From Paracoccus litorisediminis (GTDB taxonomy: Bacteria > Pseudomonadota > Alphaproteobacteria > Rhodobacterales > Rhodobacteraceae): 64,000 nucleotides of DNA. The stretch is taken from positions 558,001 through 622,000 of the forward strand of contig NZ_WMIG01000002.1 in NCBI RefSeq assembly GCF_009711205.1. The letters run 5' to 3'. Every line of letters starts with the position of its first letter. Within the stretch, counting starts at the first letter, position 1. The position numbers and the translations under genes are program-made. The notes beneath the pieces were generated by a model, which saw only the letters and a program-made list of their open reading frames with translations, did not search any database and was not told the DNA's origin. Shown here piece after piece: positions 8,317-19,374 of the stretch.

Positions 8317-9219
8317 ATGAGCAACACGACCACCCTGCGCGTCTATCTGGAAGCCCCGATGTTGAAAACGGCGGTGGACGGGACGTTCAACTTCATGAAC
8401 GTGCTGAAAGCGACCGTCGAGGGCGCGGGCTGGCGCGTCGAATGGCACGAGGCCAGCGAACATGCACGGCTGCGCGCTGCCGATCTGGACGGTTATGCGC
8501 TGTTTCACGCGGCCGCGCCGCCCGACGCGCGCTCACTGTCCTTTCGCCGCGCCTATCACTACCCGTTCTGGCAGATCGAGCCGACGCAGCAGCGCTGGCG
8601 CTTCGAGGTCGCGCGCAGCGCCTATGATCCCGACAGCATCGACCCGACCGAGGCCCGCGACTTCGCCAACCGGTTGCGCGCGCGCGTCCTGCCCGGTCCG
8701 CCACCACGGCGCGACGGTCCGATCCTTGTGCCGCTGCAGGTCCATATCCGCCGCTGCCGCGGCTTTCAGACCATGAGCCCGCTCGACATGGTCGAGGCCG
8801 TGGCCCGAACCGGCAGGCACGCCATCGTGACGCTGCATCCCGGCCATCACTACGATCCGGGCGACATGGACGCGCTGCACACGCTGCTGCGCCACCACCC
8901 CAACCTGAAATTCGCGCCGCGCACCGCTCCGGTTCTGCGCGACTGCAGCCTTGTCGCGACCCAGAACAGTGCCGTGGCCTTTGACGGCCTGCTGCTGGGC
9001 AAGCCGGCAGTGCTGTTCGCGCAGATCGACTTTCATCATATCGGGCTGAGTGTCGCCGAACTGGGCGCATCCGAGGCGCTGGCGCAGGCCGAAACCTTTG
9101 CCCCCGATTTCGACAAGTATGTCTATTGGTTCCTGCAGAAGAAATCGATCAACGCGACGCTGCCCGATGCCGGCGAGCGCATCCTTGCTGCAATGAGAAG
9201 GGGCGGCTGGCCGATCTGA
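8317..9219 (+). CDS. Capsule-synthesis-like (KpsS/KpsC-type) protein of unknown function
   Basis: 300-residue cytoplasmic protein with no signal or membrane helix. The second half has a nucleotide-sugar-transferase look: GPILVPLQVHI, then AIVTLHPGHHY, KFAPRT, and the block LVATQNSAVAFDGLLLGKPAVLF. The last resembles the SxxGxEAxLxGKPV motif of capsular polysaccharide KpsS/KpsC transferases. No capsule genes are nearby. It stands alone, divergent from hslV over 83 bp. The assignment is by motif resemblance only; a role in surface glycan modification is inference. Confidence 0.55.
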   Translation: MSNTTTLRVYLEAPMLKTAVDGTFNFMNVLKATVEGAGWRVEWHEASEHARLRAADLDGYALFHAAAPPDARSLSFRRAYHYPFWQIEPTQQRWRFEVARSAYDPDSIDPTEARDFANRLRARVLPGPPPRRDGPILVPLQVHIRRCRGFQTMSPLDMVEAVARTGRHAIVTLHPGHHYDPGDMDALHTLLRHHPNLKFAPRTAPVLRDCSLVATQNSAVAFDGLLLGKPAVLFAQIDFHHIGLSVAELGASEALAQAETFAPDFDKYVYWFLQKKSINATLPDAGERILAAMRRGGWPI

Positions 9220-9238
9220 CCTGCCGCCCCCGAATTTT
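9200..9238 (+). terminator. Terminator overlapping the end of the capsule-like gene
   Basis: GGGGCGGC (9200-9207) pairs with GCCGCCCC (9223-9230), followed by CGAATTTT. The left arm lies in the last codons of the upstream gene, which is convergent with trxA. Confidence 0.7.
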
Positions 9239-9254
9239 CAGCTAATCAATCGAC

Positions 9255-9575
9255 TCAGATTGCGTCGTCGATCCAGGCCTTCAGCGCGGCCTTGGGCGCG
9301 GCGCCGATCTTGTTCGAGACGACCTCGCCATCCTTGAACAGGAACAGCGCCGGGATGCCACGCACGCCAAGGGCGGCCGGGCTTTCCGGGTTTTCGTCGA
9401 CATTGACCTTCACGATCTTGACCTTGCCGTCATATTCGGCGGCAAGCTCTTCCAGCGCCGGGCCGATCTGGCGGCAGGGGCCACACCATTCGGCCCAGAA
9501 ATCGACCACGACCGGGGTCGCGGACTGGCGGACTTCGGTATCGAACTCGGCGTCGGAAACGGCTTGGGTGGCCAT
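9255..9575 (-). CDS. trxA: Thioredoxin 1
   Basis: 106-residue cytoplasmic disulfide reductase with the active site WCGPC (Cys31, Cys34), the preceding Asp in VVVDFWAEW and the cis-proline in [12 protein letters not shown]. Start ATG 9575, preceded by GAGGAGA; a longer frame runs to 9653 but lacks a ribosome site and overlaps addA. It lies 52 bp after addA on the same strand, the usual addB-addA-trxA order in Rhodobacteraceae. Confidence 0.97.
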   Translation of the reverse strand: MATQAVSDAEFDTEVRQSATPVVVDFWAEWCGPCRQIGPALEELAAEYDGKVKIVKVNVDENPESPAALGVRGIPALFLFKDGEVVSNKIGAAPKAALKAWIDDAI

Positions 9576-9627
9576 TGAAATCTCCTCGATGCGCCGGCAA
9601 CGGGCCGGCTGGGCTGTCCTGCAAGAG

Positions 9628-12600
9628 CTAGGGATGGGACCGGGCAGGGTCAAGACCCGCCAACACGTCGTCCAGCAACCCGCCGGGCAGGGCCATCAGG
9701 CTGCGCGTCGCGGTCCACAGCACCGCCGTCTCGACCGGCAGATCTGGCCACAGCTGCCGCAAGGCCGCGCGATAGGCCGCCATCTGGCGCAAGATGCCCA
9801 AGGGCGTGGCTTCGGGCGTCGCCGGAACATCGCGGTTCGACTTGTAATCGACGGCCAGAATACGGTCGCCGGCGACCACCAGCCGGTCGATCTTACCGCA
9901 AAGCATGCCAATTTCCGGCACAGGGGCAGAAATCTCAAGCTCATGAAACACCTCAGCCGCCACGGGCAGCTTGAACACCTCATCCAGAGCCGGTGCAGTC
10001 AGGATTTCCTGAGCCTCATCCAGAAGACCCGCCAGCATCTCGGGTACAGGTAGGCCACCCTCGGAATTCACCAACACGTCGCGGGCAATGTCGGGCCATT
10101 GTGCGGGATCGCTTCCCGGCAGATGCTCCATCAGCAGATGCAGCCATAGACCGAACTGGATTGATGCGGCGCTATCACCGTCTCCCGTGCCCGCAATCGC
10201 CTTTGCGCCGCCAAGCTTCGTAGGAGCGACGGTACGGCGCTTTTCTGGGATGGGTGGAATCGCTGCACGCAACCAATCCGGCGCGGCGACGGGTGGTTTT
10301 TCGATATAGACGGTCTGGGGCGCCTCGGTCGGCCACTCGCCAAAGGCCAATCGCCGGATCTCTCCGCCGCCGGGCATGGGCACGCGGCTTTCGGTCAGGT
10401 CCGAACGGCCAAAGCCCGCCTCGACCAGACTGTGCCAGCTATCCTCGGCCATGCCGGTTTCGCCCGCCGCGGCAAGGATCAGCCAGCTTTCAGCGCGAGT
10501 CAGGCCGACATAAAGCAGGCGTTTGCGTTCCTGCAGCTGGCGTTCCGTCTGATCGGTGGCCAGTGCCTCGATGGTTTCGGGCCGCTCGCCCTTCCTACCG
10601 CGCCACAGGGCCAGACCACCGGGCAGGGTCAGCACCTGCCCCTCACGCGGGGGACGGCGCTTGGAAGCGTCAGGCATGATGACGATGGGGCTTTCAAGGC
10701 CTTTCGAGCCATGCACCGTCATCACCCGGATCAACCCATCGCCATGTTCGCCGGCCGAGCCGGGCTGACGTTTGACCTCGACATCGTCGGCGGTCAGCCA
10801 GACAAGGAAACCGGTCAGCGACGGGGTTTCGCTGGATTCGTAGCTGAGCGCCTGCGACAGCAATTCGTCGATGCCATCCTCGGCCTCGGGGCCAAGTCGG
10901 GCCACCAGACGTTCGCGCGCGCCATGCCGGACCAGCAAGCGCGAGATCAAGTCATAGGGGCGCATGAATCCGGTCTGGTCCATCAAATCGTCAAGCAAGT
11001 CATATGCGCTGCGATGCCGGGACTCGCGCAAGCGCTTGACAAGATACTCTTTGGGCTGACGTCCGACCGAGAGGCGGTAAAGCTCGCCCTCGCTCAGCCC
11101 GAAAATAGGCGAACGCAGGGCGGCGGCCAGCGACAGGTCGTCTTCGGGCGTGGCAAGGACGGACAGCACGGCGCGGATATCGCGCACGGCCATTTCACCC
11201 GCCAGCTTCAGTCGGTCAGCGCCCGCGACGGGCAGGTTCGCGGATTTCAGCGCCGCGATGATTTCCGCAAACAGGTCCGAGCGGCGCTGGACAAGGATCA
11301 GCACATCGCCCGCGCGGACCCGGCGCACCTTGCCGCTTTTCGCGTCGAAAATCGGCGTGCCCAGAATATCGCGGATGCCACGGGCGATGGCACGGGCCAG
11401 TTGAGTGGTCTCCGAGTTTTCGGCGGGCCGATCGACCGGATCGGTCCAATCGCCGGGCTCGGGTTTATCGGGCTTCGGGATCGCGGGCCACAGATCGACG
11501 CGGCCCGGCATGTCGCTCCGAAAGGCGCGGTGCTGCGGAGGATCGCCCAGACCTTTTGCGGCATCGCCGGCAAAGACCTGATCGACCAGCGACAGGATCG
11601 CGGTCGAGGAGCGGAAGGAATGGCGCAACTCCAGCACCTGCATCGGATTTTCGACGGCGGCGAAGGCCTCGGCGAAGCCCGCGCGACGGGCCTCGAACAC
11701 GGCGATGTCGGCACCCTGAAAGGAATAGATCGACTGTTTCGGATCGCCCACGACGAACAGGCTGCGTGAACCGGCCTCGCGCGCGCCCTGACCCGAGGTG
11801 AACTCATCGGTCAGTCGCTCAATCACCTGCCATTGCGCCGGGCTAGTATCCTGCGCCTCGTCCACAAGGATGTGGTCGATGCCGCCATCCAGCCGGAACA
11901 GCACCCATTGCGCCATGCTGTTTTCCGACAGCAGCCGCACAGTGCGGTCGATCAGATCGTCGAAATCCAGATAGCCCTGCGCCGATTTCTGCGCCCGGTA
12001 GCGCGTCAGAAAGGCATGGGCGAAGCGGTGCAGGGACAGGCTCCGCTCGGCCAGCGCCAGGGCCAGACGGCGCGGACGGGCCTCATGGACGCGCTCCATC
12101 AGCACGGCCAGATCGTCGATCAGCTCGGCACAGGAGCCCTGACGCAGCGCCTTGGTCGGGAAGCTGTCGTATTTGGGCGAGAAGGGTTCCTTCGCGCCCG
12201 CGCCGGTCAGCAGCACGGATTCAAGGGTCTGAAGCTCGGCAAGGCCAGGCTGGGTCCAGAGGCCCGATTGCAGCTTGGCCGCGGCCTTCTGGTCGTTCGC
12301 ACCGCCCTTGAGCAGATGCGGGACCAGCGCGGGAATGACCAGCGCGCCATCCGCGAAGGTGCGCGCCAGAAGCGAGGCCAGATCCTCGCCCGCGTCCAGT
12401 TCGCAGGCCTCCCACAGCAGGTCCCGGTCTGCGGGGGCCTCGAACCCCCGCAGACCGGACAGGAAAGCGTCGAGGTTTTCGCCAGATTGCAGCACCACCA
12501 GATCTGAAAGCTCGGGCGCGTCCTCACGCACCATGTCCTCAATGATCTCGGACCGGATCAGGGCGGCGCTGCGGTCGTCAAGTTCGGTGAAGCCATGCGG

Positions 12601-13020
12601 CACACCGGCCTCGATCGGGAAGCGGCGCAGCACGCCGCCGCAGAAGCTGTGGATGGTCTGGACCTTGAGCCCGCCCGGCGTTTCGATGGCGCGGGCGAAC
12701 AGGCGGCGCGCGGCAGGCAGGTCCGGGGCGCGATCCTCGCCCAGCCGAGCCAGTTCCTCGCGCAGCTTATCCTCGGGGAGCATCGCCCATTTGCCCAGTC
12801 GCGCCAGCAGGCGGTTCTGCATCTCGGTCGCGGCGGCCTTGGTATAGGTCAGGCACAGGATCTTTTCCGGCGCGGTCCCGGCCAGAAGCAGCCGCGCCAC
12901 CCGATCGGTCAGCACCCGCGTCTTGCCCGAACCGGCATTGGCCGTCAGCCAGGTCGAGCGCAGCGGGTCCGCCGCCCGCACCTGCGCCAAGGTGGCCTCG
13001 TCGAACTGCATCCTAGTCAT
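9628..13020 (-). CDS. addA: Double-strand break repair helicase AddA
   Basis: About 1130 residues. Helicase-nuclease subunit of AddAB, the alphaproteobacterial counterpart of RecBCD. UvrD-type motifs: Walker [10 protein letters not shown] (26-34), motif II in [15 protein letters not shown], motif III in [16 protein letters not shown], motif VI in [13 protein letters not shown]. The C-terminal RecB-like nuclease has [16 protein letters not shown]. The ATG at 13020 overlaps the addB stop by 8 bp, so translation is coupled; ATG 13011 is an in-frame alternative. It resects DNA ends for RecA loading. Confidence 0.95.
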   Translation of the reverse strand: MTRMQFDEATLAQVRAADPLRSTWLTANAGSGKTRVLTDRVARLLLAGTAPEKILCLTYTKAAATEMQNRLLARLGKWAMLPEDKLREELARLGEDRAPDLPAARRLFARAIETPGGLKVQTIHSFCGGVLRRFPIEAGVPHGFTELDDRSAALIRSEIIEDMVREDAPELSDLVVLQSGENLDAFLSGLRGFEAPADRDLLWEACELDAGEDLASLLARTFADGALVIPALVPHLLKGGANDQKAAAKLQSGLWTQPGLAELQTLESVLLTGAGAKEPFSPKYDSFPTKALRQGSCAELIDDLAVLMERVHEARPRRLALALAERSLSLHRFAHAFLTRYRAQKSAQGYLDFDDLIDRTVRLLSENSMAQWVLFRLDGGIDHILVDEAQDTSPAQWQVIERLTDEFTSGQGAREAGSRSLFVVGDPKQSIYSFQGADIAVFEARRAGFAEAFAAVENPMQVLELRHSFRSSTAILSLVDQVFAGDAAKGLGDPPQHRAFRSDMPGRVDLWPAIPKPDKPEPGDWTDPVDRPAENSETTQLARAIARGIRDILGTPIFDAKSGKVRRVRAGDVLILVQRRSDLFAEIIAALKSANLPVAGADRLKLAGEMAVRDIRAVLSVLATPEDDLSLAAALRSPIFGLSEGELYRLSVGRQPKEYLVKRLRESRHRSAYDLLDDLMDQTGFMRPYDLISRLLVRHGARERLVARLGPEAEDGIDELLSQALSYESSETPSLTGFLVWLTADDVEVKRQPGSAGEHGDGLIRVMTVHGSKGLESPIVIMPDASKRRPPREGQVLTLPGGLALWRGRKGERPETIEALATDQTERQLQERKRLLYVGLTRAESWLILAAAGETGMAEDSWHSLVEAGFGRSDLTESRVPMPGGGEIRRLAFGEWPTEAPQTVYIEKPPVAAPDWLRAAIPPIPEKRRTVAPTKLGGAKAIAGTGDGDSAASIQFGLWLHLLMEHLPGSDPAQWPDIARDVLVNSEGGLPVPEMLAGLLDEAQEILTAPALDEVFKLPVAAEVFHELEISAPVPEIGMLCGKIDRLVVAGDRILAVDYKSNRDVPATPEATPLGILRQMAAYRAALRQLWPDLPVETAVLWTATRSLMALPGGLLDDVLAGLDPARSHP

Positions 13021-15952
13021 GGTCGAAACTTTCGGACTGCGCGGGCTCGGTCGTGTCCCATTCGCCATGGCGCGACAGGTGATCGTAATCGCTGGCGTGA
13101 TCGGTGCGCTCCATCGCAAGGCGCGCGGTAAAGCCGCGCTCGCCGCGCAGATAAAGGCCGATCAATGCCACGAAGCCCGCCCATGTTTCCTGCGCAAAGC
13201 CGGGGCCAAAGCTGCGGGTCTCGGTTTTTCCCTCACCGCCAAGCTGGATATAGCTGATGCCGTCGACATCAGCCCGGCCTAGGCGGTCGAAGGCGCCCTG
13301 TTCGACCATCGCCGCCTCAAGCGGAAGCTGCTTGTCGAAATGCGCGATCTGGGCATCGGTCGGTGGCTTGCCGGACTTGTAGTCATAGACATGCACCCGG
13401 CCGTCATTCAGCAGGTCCAGCCGGTCGGGCTTGGCGATCAGGCGGAAATCCGTTCCCGGCACCGAAAGCTGGGCGAAGCTTTCGACCACGGTGGGCTTGC
13501 CCTGGGTCAGGCGATGCGCCTCATCCGCGACCAGCCGGTCGGCAATGCCTGCGATGCGCGCACGCCAGAACAGCCGGGCCGAGGGCCAGGGCACCTCGGC
13601 GTTCAGCACCGCGTCGGTGATCTCAAGCAGACGGTCCTTCATCGTGGCGGGCGTTTCCGGCAGATCGGGCAGGGTGGCCAGAAAACGGTCCATGATCGCG
13701 TGCAGCACATTCCCGCGTTCGGCGGCATCGGGTTCCGGGCGCAGCGGGTCCAGCGCACGCAGACCCAGCACGCGGCGGGCATAGATCGCATAGGGGTCGC
13801 GGATCAGGGTGCGGACCTCGGTCACCGACATCTGCTTCAGCGCGGGCGCGGGCGGAATGGGCGAAGGGCGGCGCGCGGGCGTCAGACGGTGGCGCGGTTG
13901 GGCCTGAAGCCCGGCCAGATCCAGCCAGCGCTGGCCGCGTTCGCGCATCTCGCGCAGCGCCTGCGGGCCATCTTGGGCGGGCAGGCCGCCCAGCAGGTTC
14001 ACCAGCCGGTTCAGCCAGCGCGAGGGGATGGTCTCGGCCTCGGCATCGCGATGGGCGCGGGTCAGGATCACCTGCGCGGCCCCGACCGCCTGCTGGAAGT
14101 CATGCGCGGCCAATCCGACGCGACGCTCGGGCAGGGTCAGTCCGGCCGACAATCGCATGGGGCGCGACAGCCACGGATCGGGCGGCAATGCCTGCGGCCA
14201 GCCGCCTTCGTTCAAACCAGCGAGGATGACCAGTCCGGCCGCTTCGCCGACGGCCTCGGTCCGGGCCTCGCGCGGGCCACGGAAGCGGACCAAGGGATGC
14301 GAGGCCACGTCCTGTCGCACCGCCTGCCCCTGCAATTCATCGTAAAGCAGGTCGCGGAATTCGCCGGGCCGCAGGGCATGGCCCAGATGCGCATGCGCGG
14401 CCAGATGGTCCAGCACGCCCTTCGCCAGCCCGCCCGAGGCCTTGGCCCACAGTTCCGACGCATCGGCGCTGCCATTCGGACCGGCCGCCAGATCCTCGGC
14501 CAGATGGCGCAGATCGGCCAGCCGCTGCGCCATCGGACGCGGGCCGCGGTCAAGGGCCAAGGGCACAATCCGGTCCAGCAGACCAGCCAGCCACAAGGCC
14601 CAGGGCTTGCTGCGTTCATCGCCGCGATCAGCCCAGTCGCGCAGCGCCGCGCCATCCGGGAAGGCCGGGCCATGCTTGCGCAGGTCCAGTTCAAGATCGC
14701 GGGTATGGCGCAGATGCTCGCGCCGGTAATCGCCGCCAAGGCCAGTCGCCATGACCGGGTGTTTCAGCAGCGTCAGCAAACCGTCGATCATCAGATCGGC
14801 CCCGAACAGGTCCGCGACATGGCGCAGGAACAGGCCGGGCGCCGTCAGCGGCAGGGGCTGACCGGCGGAATCGTCGGGGATGATCGCCCAGCGATCCAGC
14901 GCCGATTGCACGCGGCGGGTCAGCATCCGGTCAGCGGCGATCAGGGTCACCGGCTGGCCGCGTTCCACCGCGTCGCGAATGACCAGCGCCACAGCCTCGG
15001 CCTCTTGTCCGGGTTGCTCGGCTTCGATCAGGGTCAGGTTTTGCGTGGCCGGGATCAGCGCGCCAAGGCGGGGACCTTCCTCGATCCATTGGTCGGTCAC
15101 CGGCGCGGGGCGCAGCGCCAGCGAGATCAGGCGGTTGCGCAGGGGATCGGGGGCGGTACCGGTGATCCAGTCGCGGGGCATGCCGAATTCGGAAACAAAG
15201 GGCGCGTAGCGAGCCTGCGGGTGATCCTCGGCCCGCGCGTCCAGCCCGTCCCAGACCGCCTGCGGCATGTCGGGATCAAAGCCCGGCAGTACCACCGCGC
15301 CCATCGGCAAGCGAGCGACCGCGCGCATAAAATCCCGCGTCGCGCCATGCGATCCGGTCGAGCCCGCGATGACCACCGGGCCTTGCGGCAGGTTCTCGCC
15401 CCGCACCCAATCCGCGGCCAATTCCTCGGCGGCGACACGCTGGCGGGATTCGCGGTCCTGTGGCGGGTCGGACAGATAATAGGCTGCGGCAATCTTCAGA
15501 AAGGCCAGCGCCCGGCCCCAATGCTGGGCGTGATCGCCCGCATCGATCCGGTCCAGCGCCTGCGCGTCCAACCCCTCAAGCTGCATTTCGGCCATCAGCC
15601 CCGCCAGCGAGGCCGCCAGCTCGGGCACCGATTGCCCCTGCGCCAGATCGGGCTGGGCGCGCAGGGCCGCGTCGATCAACCGGCCCAGCTCAAGGCGACG
15701 GGCAAGCGGCGCGGTGGCCGAGCCGCCTCCGATATCCGCGATCAGCCGCAATTGCGGCAGGATGATCGGGCCACGCCAGATCAGCGCATCGCGCAAGGCT
15801 TGCAGCGACTGGCCCGAGTTCGCGAACACCGTCACCCGCGCCATGTCCTGCGGCGGGCGACCCCGCATCCTTGCGATCAGTCCCTCGGCGAATGCCCCCG
15901 GAAAATCCGCGCCGCAAGGCAGGGCAAAGACGCCGTTCTGCCAGTCAGCCAT
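13013..15952 (-). CDS. addB: Double-strand break repair protein AddB
   Basis: 979 residues, partner of AddA. The N-terminal part is a degenerate helicase-like region (in AddB it reads Chi rather than unwinding). The C-terminal nuclease domain starts near VTEVRTLIRDPYAIYARRVLGL and has the catalytic VHVYDYKSGKPP and the QLPLEAAMVEQGAF block. Its ATG overlaps the murU stop by 8 bp, and its stop overlaps addA, so murU-addB-addA appear translationally coupled. Confidence 0.95.
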   Translation of the reverse strand: MADWQNGVFALPCGADFPGAFAEGLIARMRGRPPQDMARVTVFANSGQSLQALRDALIWRGPIILPQLRLIADIGGGSATAPLARRLELGRLIDAALRAQPDLAQGQSVPELAASLAGLMAEMQLEGLDAQALDRIDAGDHAQHWGRALAFLKIAAAYYLSDPPQDRESRQRVAAEELAADWVRGENLPQGPVVIAGSTGSHGATRDFMRAVARLPMGAVVLPGFDPDMPQAVWDGLDARAEDHPQARYAPFVSEFGMPRDWITGTAPDPLRNRLISLALRPAPVTDQWIEEGPRLGALIPATQNLTLIEAEQPGQEAEAVALVIRDAVERGQPVTLIAADRMLTRRVQSALDRWAIIPDDSAGQPLPLTAPGLFLRHVADLFGADLMIDGLLTLLKHPVMATGLGGDYRREHLRHTRDLELDLRKHGPAFPDGAALRDWADRGDERSKPWALWLAGLLDRIVPLALDRGPRPMAQRLADLRHLAEDLAAGPNGSADASELWAKASGGLAKGVLDHLAAHAHLGHALRPGEFRDLLYDELQGQAVRQDVASHPLVRFRGPREARTEAVGEAAGLVILAGLNEGGWPQALPPDPWLSRPMRLSAGLTLPERRVGLAAHDFQQAVGAAQVILTRAHRDAEAETIPSRWLNRLVNLLGGLPAQDGPQALREMRERGQRWLDLAGLQAQPRHRLTPARRPSPIPPAPALKQMSVTEVRTLIRDPYAIYARRVLGLRALDPLRPEPDAAERGNVLHAIMDRFLATLPDLPETPATMKDRLLEITDAVLNAEVPWPSARLFWRARIAGIADRLVADEAHRLTQGKPTVVESFAQLSVPGTDFRLIAKPDRLDLLNDGRVHVYDYKSGKPPTDAQIAHFDKQLPLEAAMVEQGAFDRLGRADVDGISYIQLGGEGKTETRSFGPGFAQETWAGFVALIGLYLRGERGFTARLAMERTDHASDYDHLSRHGEWDTTEPAQSESFDHD

Positions 15953-16616
15953 TCAGCAGGGCCTCGGCCAGCGGGATGCAGTCGGGGCGGCCCACGTCGC
16001 ACCATTCGCCGTCATGGATCAGACCATGCGCCCGGCCACCCGCGATCAGCAGATCCCACAGCCGGTTCAATGAGAAGATATCCTCGGGGATCTCGGCCAG
16101 CCGGTCGGGGCGGATGATCTGCACGCCGCCATAGACCAGATCGCCGCGTCGGATCAGGCGACCCGCCGGATCAAGACTGAAATCCCCGGCCCCCTGCCGC
16201 CCATGCGTATGGGACAGCGGCACCAGCATCAGCAGCGCGTCCATGCCGTCGTCCCATGCATCCAGCAGCGCGCGGACCGGATTTGTGCCGGTCCAGACCA
16301 CATCCGGGTTCATGGTGATGACCGGGCCCGTCCCCAGCAGCGGCAGCGCCTTGCGCAACCCGCCACCGGTTTCCAGCAGCAGATCGGCCTCGTCCGAGAT
16401 GGCAATGGCACGTCCGTTGACATGGTGCCGGATCTGGCTGCCCAGATGATGGGTGTTCAGGACGACGGGACCGGTCCCGGCCTGCTCGGCCAGGGTCAGC
16501 GCGCGGTCCAGCAGCGTCTGGCCGCCGACCTCGATCAGCGGTTTCGGCGTCACATCGGTCAGGGGCGCCATGCGCGTGCCCTTGCCGGCGGCAAAGATCA
16601 TCAGGGGCAGGCTCAT
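15945..16616 (-). CDS. murU: N-acetylmuramate-1-phosphate uridylyltransferase-like (MurU)
   Basis: 223-residue nucleotidyltransferase. The N-terminal signature FAAGKGTRMAPLTDVTPKPLIEVGG is the nucleotide-binding loop and metal/uridine pocket; ETGGGLRKALPLL and the metal-binding MNPDVVW follow. In the AmgK-MurU pathway it makes UDP-MurNAc from recycled MurNAc-1-phosphate, bypassing fosfomycin-sensitive MurA. The kinase for that pathway is encoded immediately upstream with a 4-bp overlap, which strongly supports MurU over other sugar nucleotidyltransferases. Confidence 0.88.
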   Translation of the reverse strand: MSLPLMIFAAGKGTRMAPLTDVTPKPLIEVGGQTLLDRALTLAEQAGTGPVVLNTHHLGSQIRHHVNGRAIAISDEADLLLETGGGLRKALPLLGTGPVITMNPDVVWTGTNPVRALLDAWDDGMDALLMLVPLSHTHGRQGAGDFSLDPAGRLIRRGDLVYGGVQIIRPDRLAEIPEDIFSLNRLWDLLIAGGRAHGLIHDGEWCDVGRPDCIPLAEALLNG

Positions 16617-18031
16617 CCGCGGGCGATCCTTTCGATCACGTCGGGGGAGGGTTCGGGAATCCCGTCCAGCGCAGCAGCCAGCGGTGCCAGCGCCGGATGG
16701 GCCAGATCGCGGCGGATCGCGGCCCAGACCCGTGGCATGAAGGCCAGATAGCGCGGCTTGCCGTCGCGCTGCGCCAAACGGGTAAAGATGCCCATGATGC
16801 GCAGACCTCGCTGCGCGCCCAGCAGCGCATAGGCGGCGCGGAAACGGTCGGCATCGACCCCGGTCGCGGCGATATAGCGAGCAATCTGGGCTTCCTCGAT
16901 CGCCGGGTCCACGTCGCGGCGCGCGTCCTGCAACCCCGAGACAAGGTCATAGGCCGGATGCACTGCAACCGCGTCCTGAAAATCCAGCACGCCCAAGGGA
17001 GCCTCGTCGCGCCAGATCAGGTTCTCGGCATGGAAATCGCGCAGGCCAAGGACGGGGGTCACATCGGCGGCCAGTTCGGCATGCAGCGCCTCGATGGTGC
17101 GGGCGACATCAAGGCCCTTGCCGGGCGCACCTGCGGCGGCGGGGTAAAGTTCGGCGAACAGCCCGACCTGACGCGCCAGTTCCGGACCGTCCAGCCGCAG
17201 CACGAAATCGGGCGGCGCGTGGCGATGCAAATCGACCAGCAGATCGGTCATGCGGTCATAGATCCGGGGGGCAAGCTGCGGCTCGGCCGCCAGAACGCGG
17301 GCCACCAGATCGTCGCCCAGATCCTCAAGCAGCAGCAGCCCCTCGACCTGATCGGCGGCCAGAATCTCGGGCGCATGGAAGTCGCGCGTGCGCAGCCATT
17401 GCGTCATCGCGACATATTCGCCAGTCGTGCCGGGGGCGGCATCCATCAGCACCGCGCTGCGCACGCCATCCACCAGCCGGAAATAGCGCCGGGCCGAGGC
17501 ATCGCCCGCCAGCGGGATCACCCTGGCCTCGCCCCAGCCGGCGCGATGCAGCAGCCGCGCGATTGCGGGCAGGCGGGCCATGCCTCCCCAGCGCGGCTCT
17601 GACCCGGCCAGCGTGATCTGGCGCAGATCGGGGAAATCGGGGATCGGCTCAAGGCCAAGGGTCAGCGGGTCGGGCAGGGGACCGCCATGATCGGGCCATT
17701 CGATCAGCACCACGGCCTCGCGCATGGCCTCATCCAGCCCCAGCTCGGCCAGCTCATCGGGATGGGTCAGGCGATACAGGTCGGCATGCCAGATCTCGGT
17801 CCCCATGGGGTCGTCATAGGTCTGGACAAGGGTAAAGGTCGGGCTGGGCACGTCCTCGGCCAGATCGCCCTGACGGGCGCGGATGAAGGCGCGGGCGAAA
17901 TGGGTCTTGCCCGCGCCCACCGCGCCTTCCAGCGCGACCACGTCGCCGGGTTTCAAGACAGCCGCCATGACCCGCGCTAGGCAGGCGGTCAGGTCGGCAT
18001 CGGCATGTTCAAGCGTGGCGATCAGGGTCAT
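16613..18031 (-). CDS. Fused TsaE ATPase and AmgK-type sugar kinase
   Basis: 472 residues with two unrelated domains. Residues 1 to ~145 are TsaE, the ATPase needed for tRNA t6A37 formation: Walker [10 protein letters not shown] (36-44), [10 protein letters not shown] and [21 protein letters not shown] are diagnostic. From ~155 to the end it is an aminoglycoside-phosphotransferase-fold kinase, with [10 protein letters not shown], the catalytic loop [11 protein letters not shown] and the metal Asp in VLDFQDAV. This half matches AmgK (MurNAc/GlcNAc anomeric kinase). The fusion is recurrent in Rhodobacteraceae, so I do not regard it as an assembly error. Confidence 0.93.
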   Translation of the reverse strand: MTLIATLEHADADLTACLARVMAAVLKPGDVVALEGAVGAGKTHFARAFIRARQGDLAEDVPSPTFTLVQTYDDPMGTEIWHADLYRLTHPDELAELGLDEAMREAVVLIEWPDHGGPLPDPLTLGLEPIPDFPDLRQITLAGSEPRWGGMARLPAIARLLHRAGWGEARVIPLAGDASARRYFRLVDGVRSAVLMDAAPGTTGEYVAMTQWLRTRDFHAPEILAADQVEGLLLLEDLGDDLVARVLAAEPQLAPRIYDRMTDLLVDLHRHAPPDFVLRLDGPELARQVGLFAELYPAAAGAPGKGLDVARTIEALHAELAADVTPVLGLRDFHAENLIWRDEAPLGVLDFQDAVAVHPAYDLVSGLQDARRDVDPAIEEAQIARYIAATGVDADRFRAAYALLGAQRGLRIMGIFTRLAQRDGKPRYLAFMPRVWAAIRRDLAHPALAPLAAALDGIPEPSPDVIERIARG

Positions 18032-18078
18032 GGCACGAAACTAGGGGCAGGCTGCCGGGGCGTCAAAGCCCCAATTCC

Positions 18079-18885
18079 TTACAAGCCCAGCACATCCGCC
18101 ATGTCATATTCGCCCGGACCCTTGTCCTGCCCCCACAGGGCCGCCCGCAGCGCGCCCCGGGCAAAGATCGCGCGGTCGGTGGCCAGATGGCGCAACACGA
18201 CACGCTCTCCCGCTGCGGCGAAGATCACGTCATGCTCGCCCACGACATCGCCACCGCGAATGGCCGCAAAACCGATCGAGCCCTTTTCGCGTGCGCCGGT
18301 GATCCCTTCGCGGGCCGGGGTGCGCAGTTCGTCGAGGGTATGGCCACGGCCTTCGGCGGCGGCCTCGCCCAGCATCAGGGCGGTGCCCGAGGGGGCGTCG
18401 ACCTTGCGATTGTGGTGGGCCTCGACGACCTCGACATCCCAATCCTCGCCCAGGGCGGCGGCGACCTTGCGGGTCAGGCCGACCAGCAGGTTGACGCCAA
18501 GGCTCATGTTACCGGCGCGGACGATGGGGGCATGGCGGGCGGCGGCCTTGATCTTGTCCAGATGGTGCTGCTCGAACCCGGTGGTGCCGATGACATGGAC
18601 GGCGCGGGCCTGAGCGGTCAGTTCGGCAAAGCTCACAGTGGCGTCGGGCGTGGTGAAATCGATCACCGCTTGGGCCTTGGCAATCGCCTCGACGGCATCG
18701 TCGGTGACGATGATCCCAAGGGGCGCGCCGCCCATCGCCTCGCCCAGATCGCGGCCAACCCAAGGGCTGCCTTCGCGCGCGATTGCGCCGACCAGACGGG
18801 CCTGATCCGATTCCAGAACGGTGCGGACCAGCATCTGCCCCATGCGGCCCGACACACCCGTGATGACGATTCCCGGTTTTTCCAT
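18079..18885 (-). CDS. dapB: 4-hydroxy-tetrahydrodipicolinate reductase
   Basis: NAD(P)H-dependent step of lysine and diaminopimelate synthesis, about 268 residues. Nucleotide-binding [10 protein letters not shown] at the N terminus; [20 protein letters not shown]; the catalytic [14 protein letters not shown] with substrate-binding Lys and the GTA loop. Two nearby ATGs (18891, 18885): GGGG is 2 bases before the first and 8 before the second, so I chose 18885. A short GGGGC/GCCCC hairpin (18057-18072) lies just downstream. Divergent from rbfA over about 70 bp. Confidence 0.95.
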   Translation of the reverse strand: MEKPGIVITGVSGRMGQMLVRTVLESDQARLVGAIAREGSPWVGRDLGEAMGGAPLGIIVTDDAVEAIAKAQAVIDFTTPDATVSFAELTAQARAVHVIGTTGFEQHHLDKIKAAARHAPIVRAGNMSLGVNLLVGLTRKVAAALGEDWDVEVVEAHHNRKVDAPSGTALMLGEAAAEGRGHTLDELRTPAREGITGAREKGSIGFAAIRGGDVVGEHDVIFAAAGERVVLRHLATDRAIFARGALRAALWGQDKGPGEYDMADVLGL

Positions 18886-18954
18886 GTCCATATCCCCGTT
18901 TTGGCATGGTCTATCCCGTTGCGGCGCGCGCCGCGACCCCCTACATCTGCGGGC

Positions 18955-19374
18955 ATGGCACAGAACCGCTTTCAATCAGGGTCCGGCCCCACGCAGCGCC
19001 AACTGCGCGTGGGCGAGCTGATCCGCCGCACCCTTTCCGATGTCCTGCTGCGCGCGGACGTCCATGACCCCGACCTGAACCGCCACTCGATCACGGTGGG
19101 CGAGGTCCGCACGTCGCCCGACCTCAAGGTCGCGACCGCCTATGTCCTGCCTCTGGGCGGGCATGACGCCGAGGACGCGCTGGTCGCACTTCGCCGCAAT
19201 CAGGCCGAGCTGCGCCATCTGGTCGCCAAGGCGATGTCGCTGAAATACGCGCCGCAGCTGCGCTTCGTTCTGGACGAGACCTTCGACCGCATGGACGACA
19301 CCCGCCGCCTGCTGAACGACGAACGCGTCCGCCGCGATGTCGAAAGCGACGACGACGAGACCGATGAAGATTGA
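18955..19374 (+). CDS. rbfA: Ribosome-binding factor A
   Basis: 139-residue KH-type factor for 30S maturation and 16S rRNA 5' processing. Family blocks: [19 protein letters not shown], the signature [24 protein letters not shown], and [18 protein letters not shown]. The C-terminal tail is very acidic ([10 protein letters not shown]). It overlaps the next gene by 11 bp, and truB follows, so rbfA, the glycosidase-like gene and truB look like one transcript. Confidence 0.95.
   Translation: MAQNRFQSGSGPTQRQLRVGELIRRTLSDVLLRADVHDPDLNRHSITVGEVRTSPDLKVATAYVLPLGGHDAEDALVALRRNQAELRHLVAKAMSLKYAPQLRFVLDETFDRMDDTRRLLNDERVRRDVESDDDETDED

Noticed and set aside
13340..16117. Open frame of 925 codons on the plus strand
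   Set aside because: Antisense shadow of addB, rich in Arg, Gln and Gly with no domain.
16613..18031. TsaE-kinase fusion as an assembly error
   Set aside because: Single uninterrupted frame, both domains complete, and the same fusion is known in Rhodobacteraceae.
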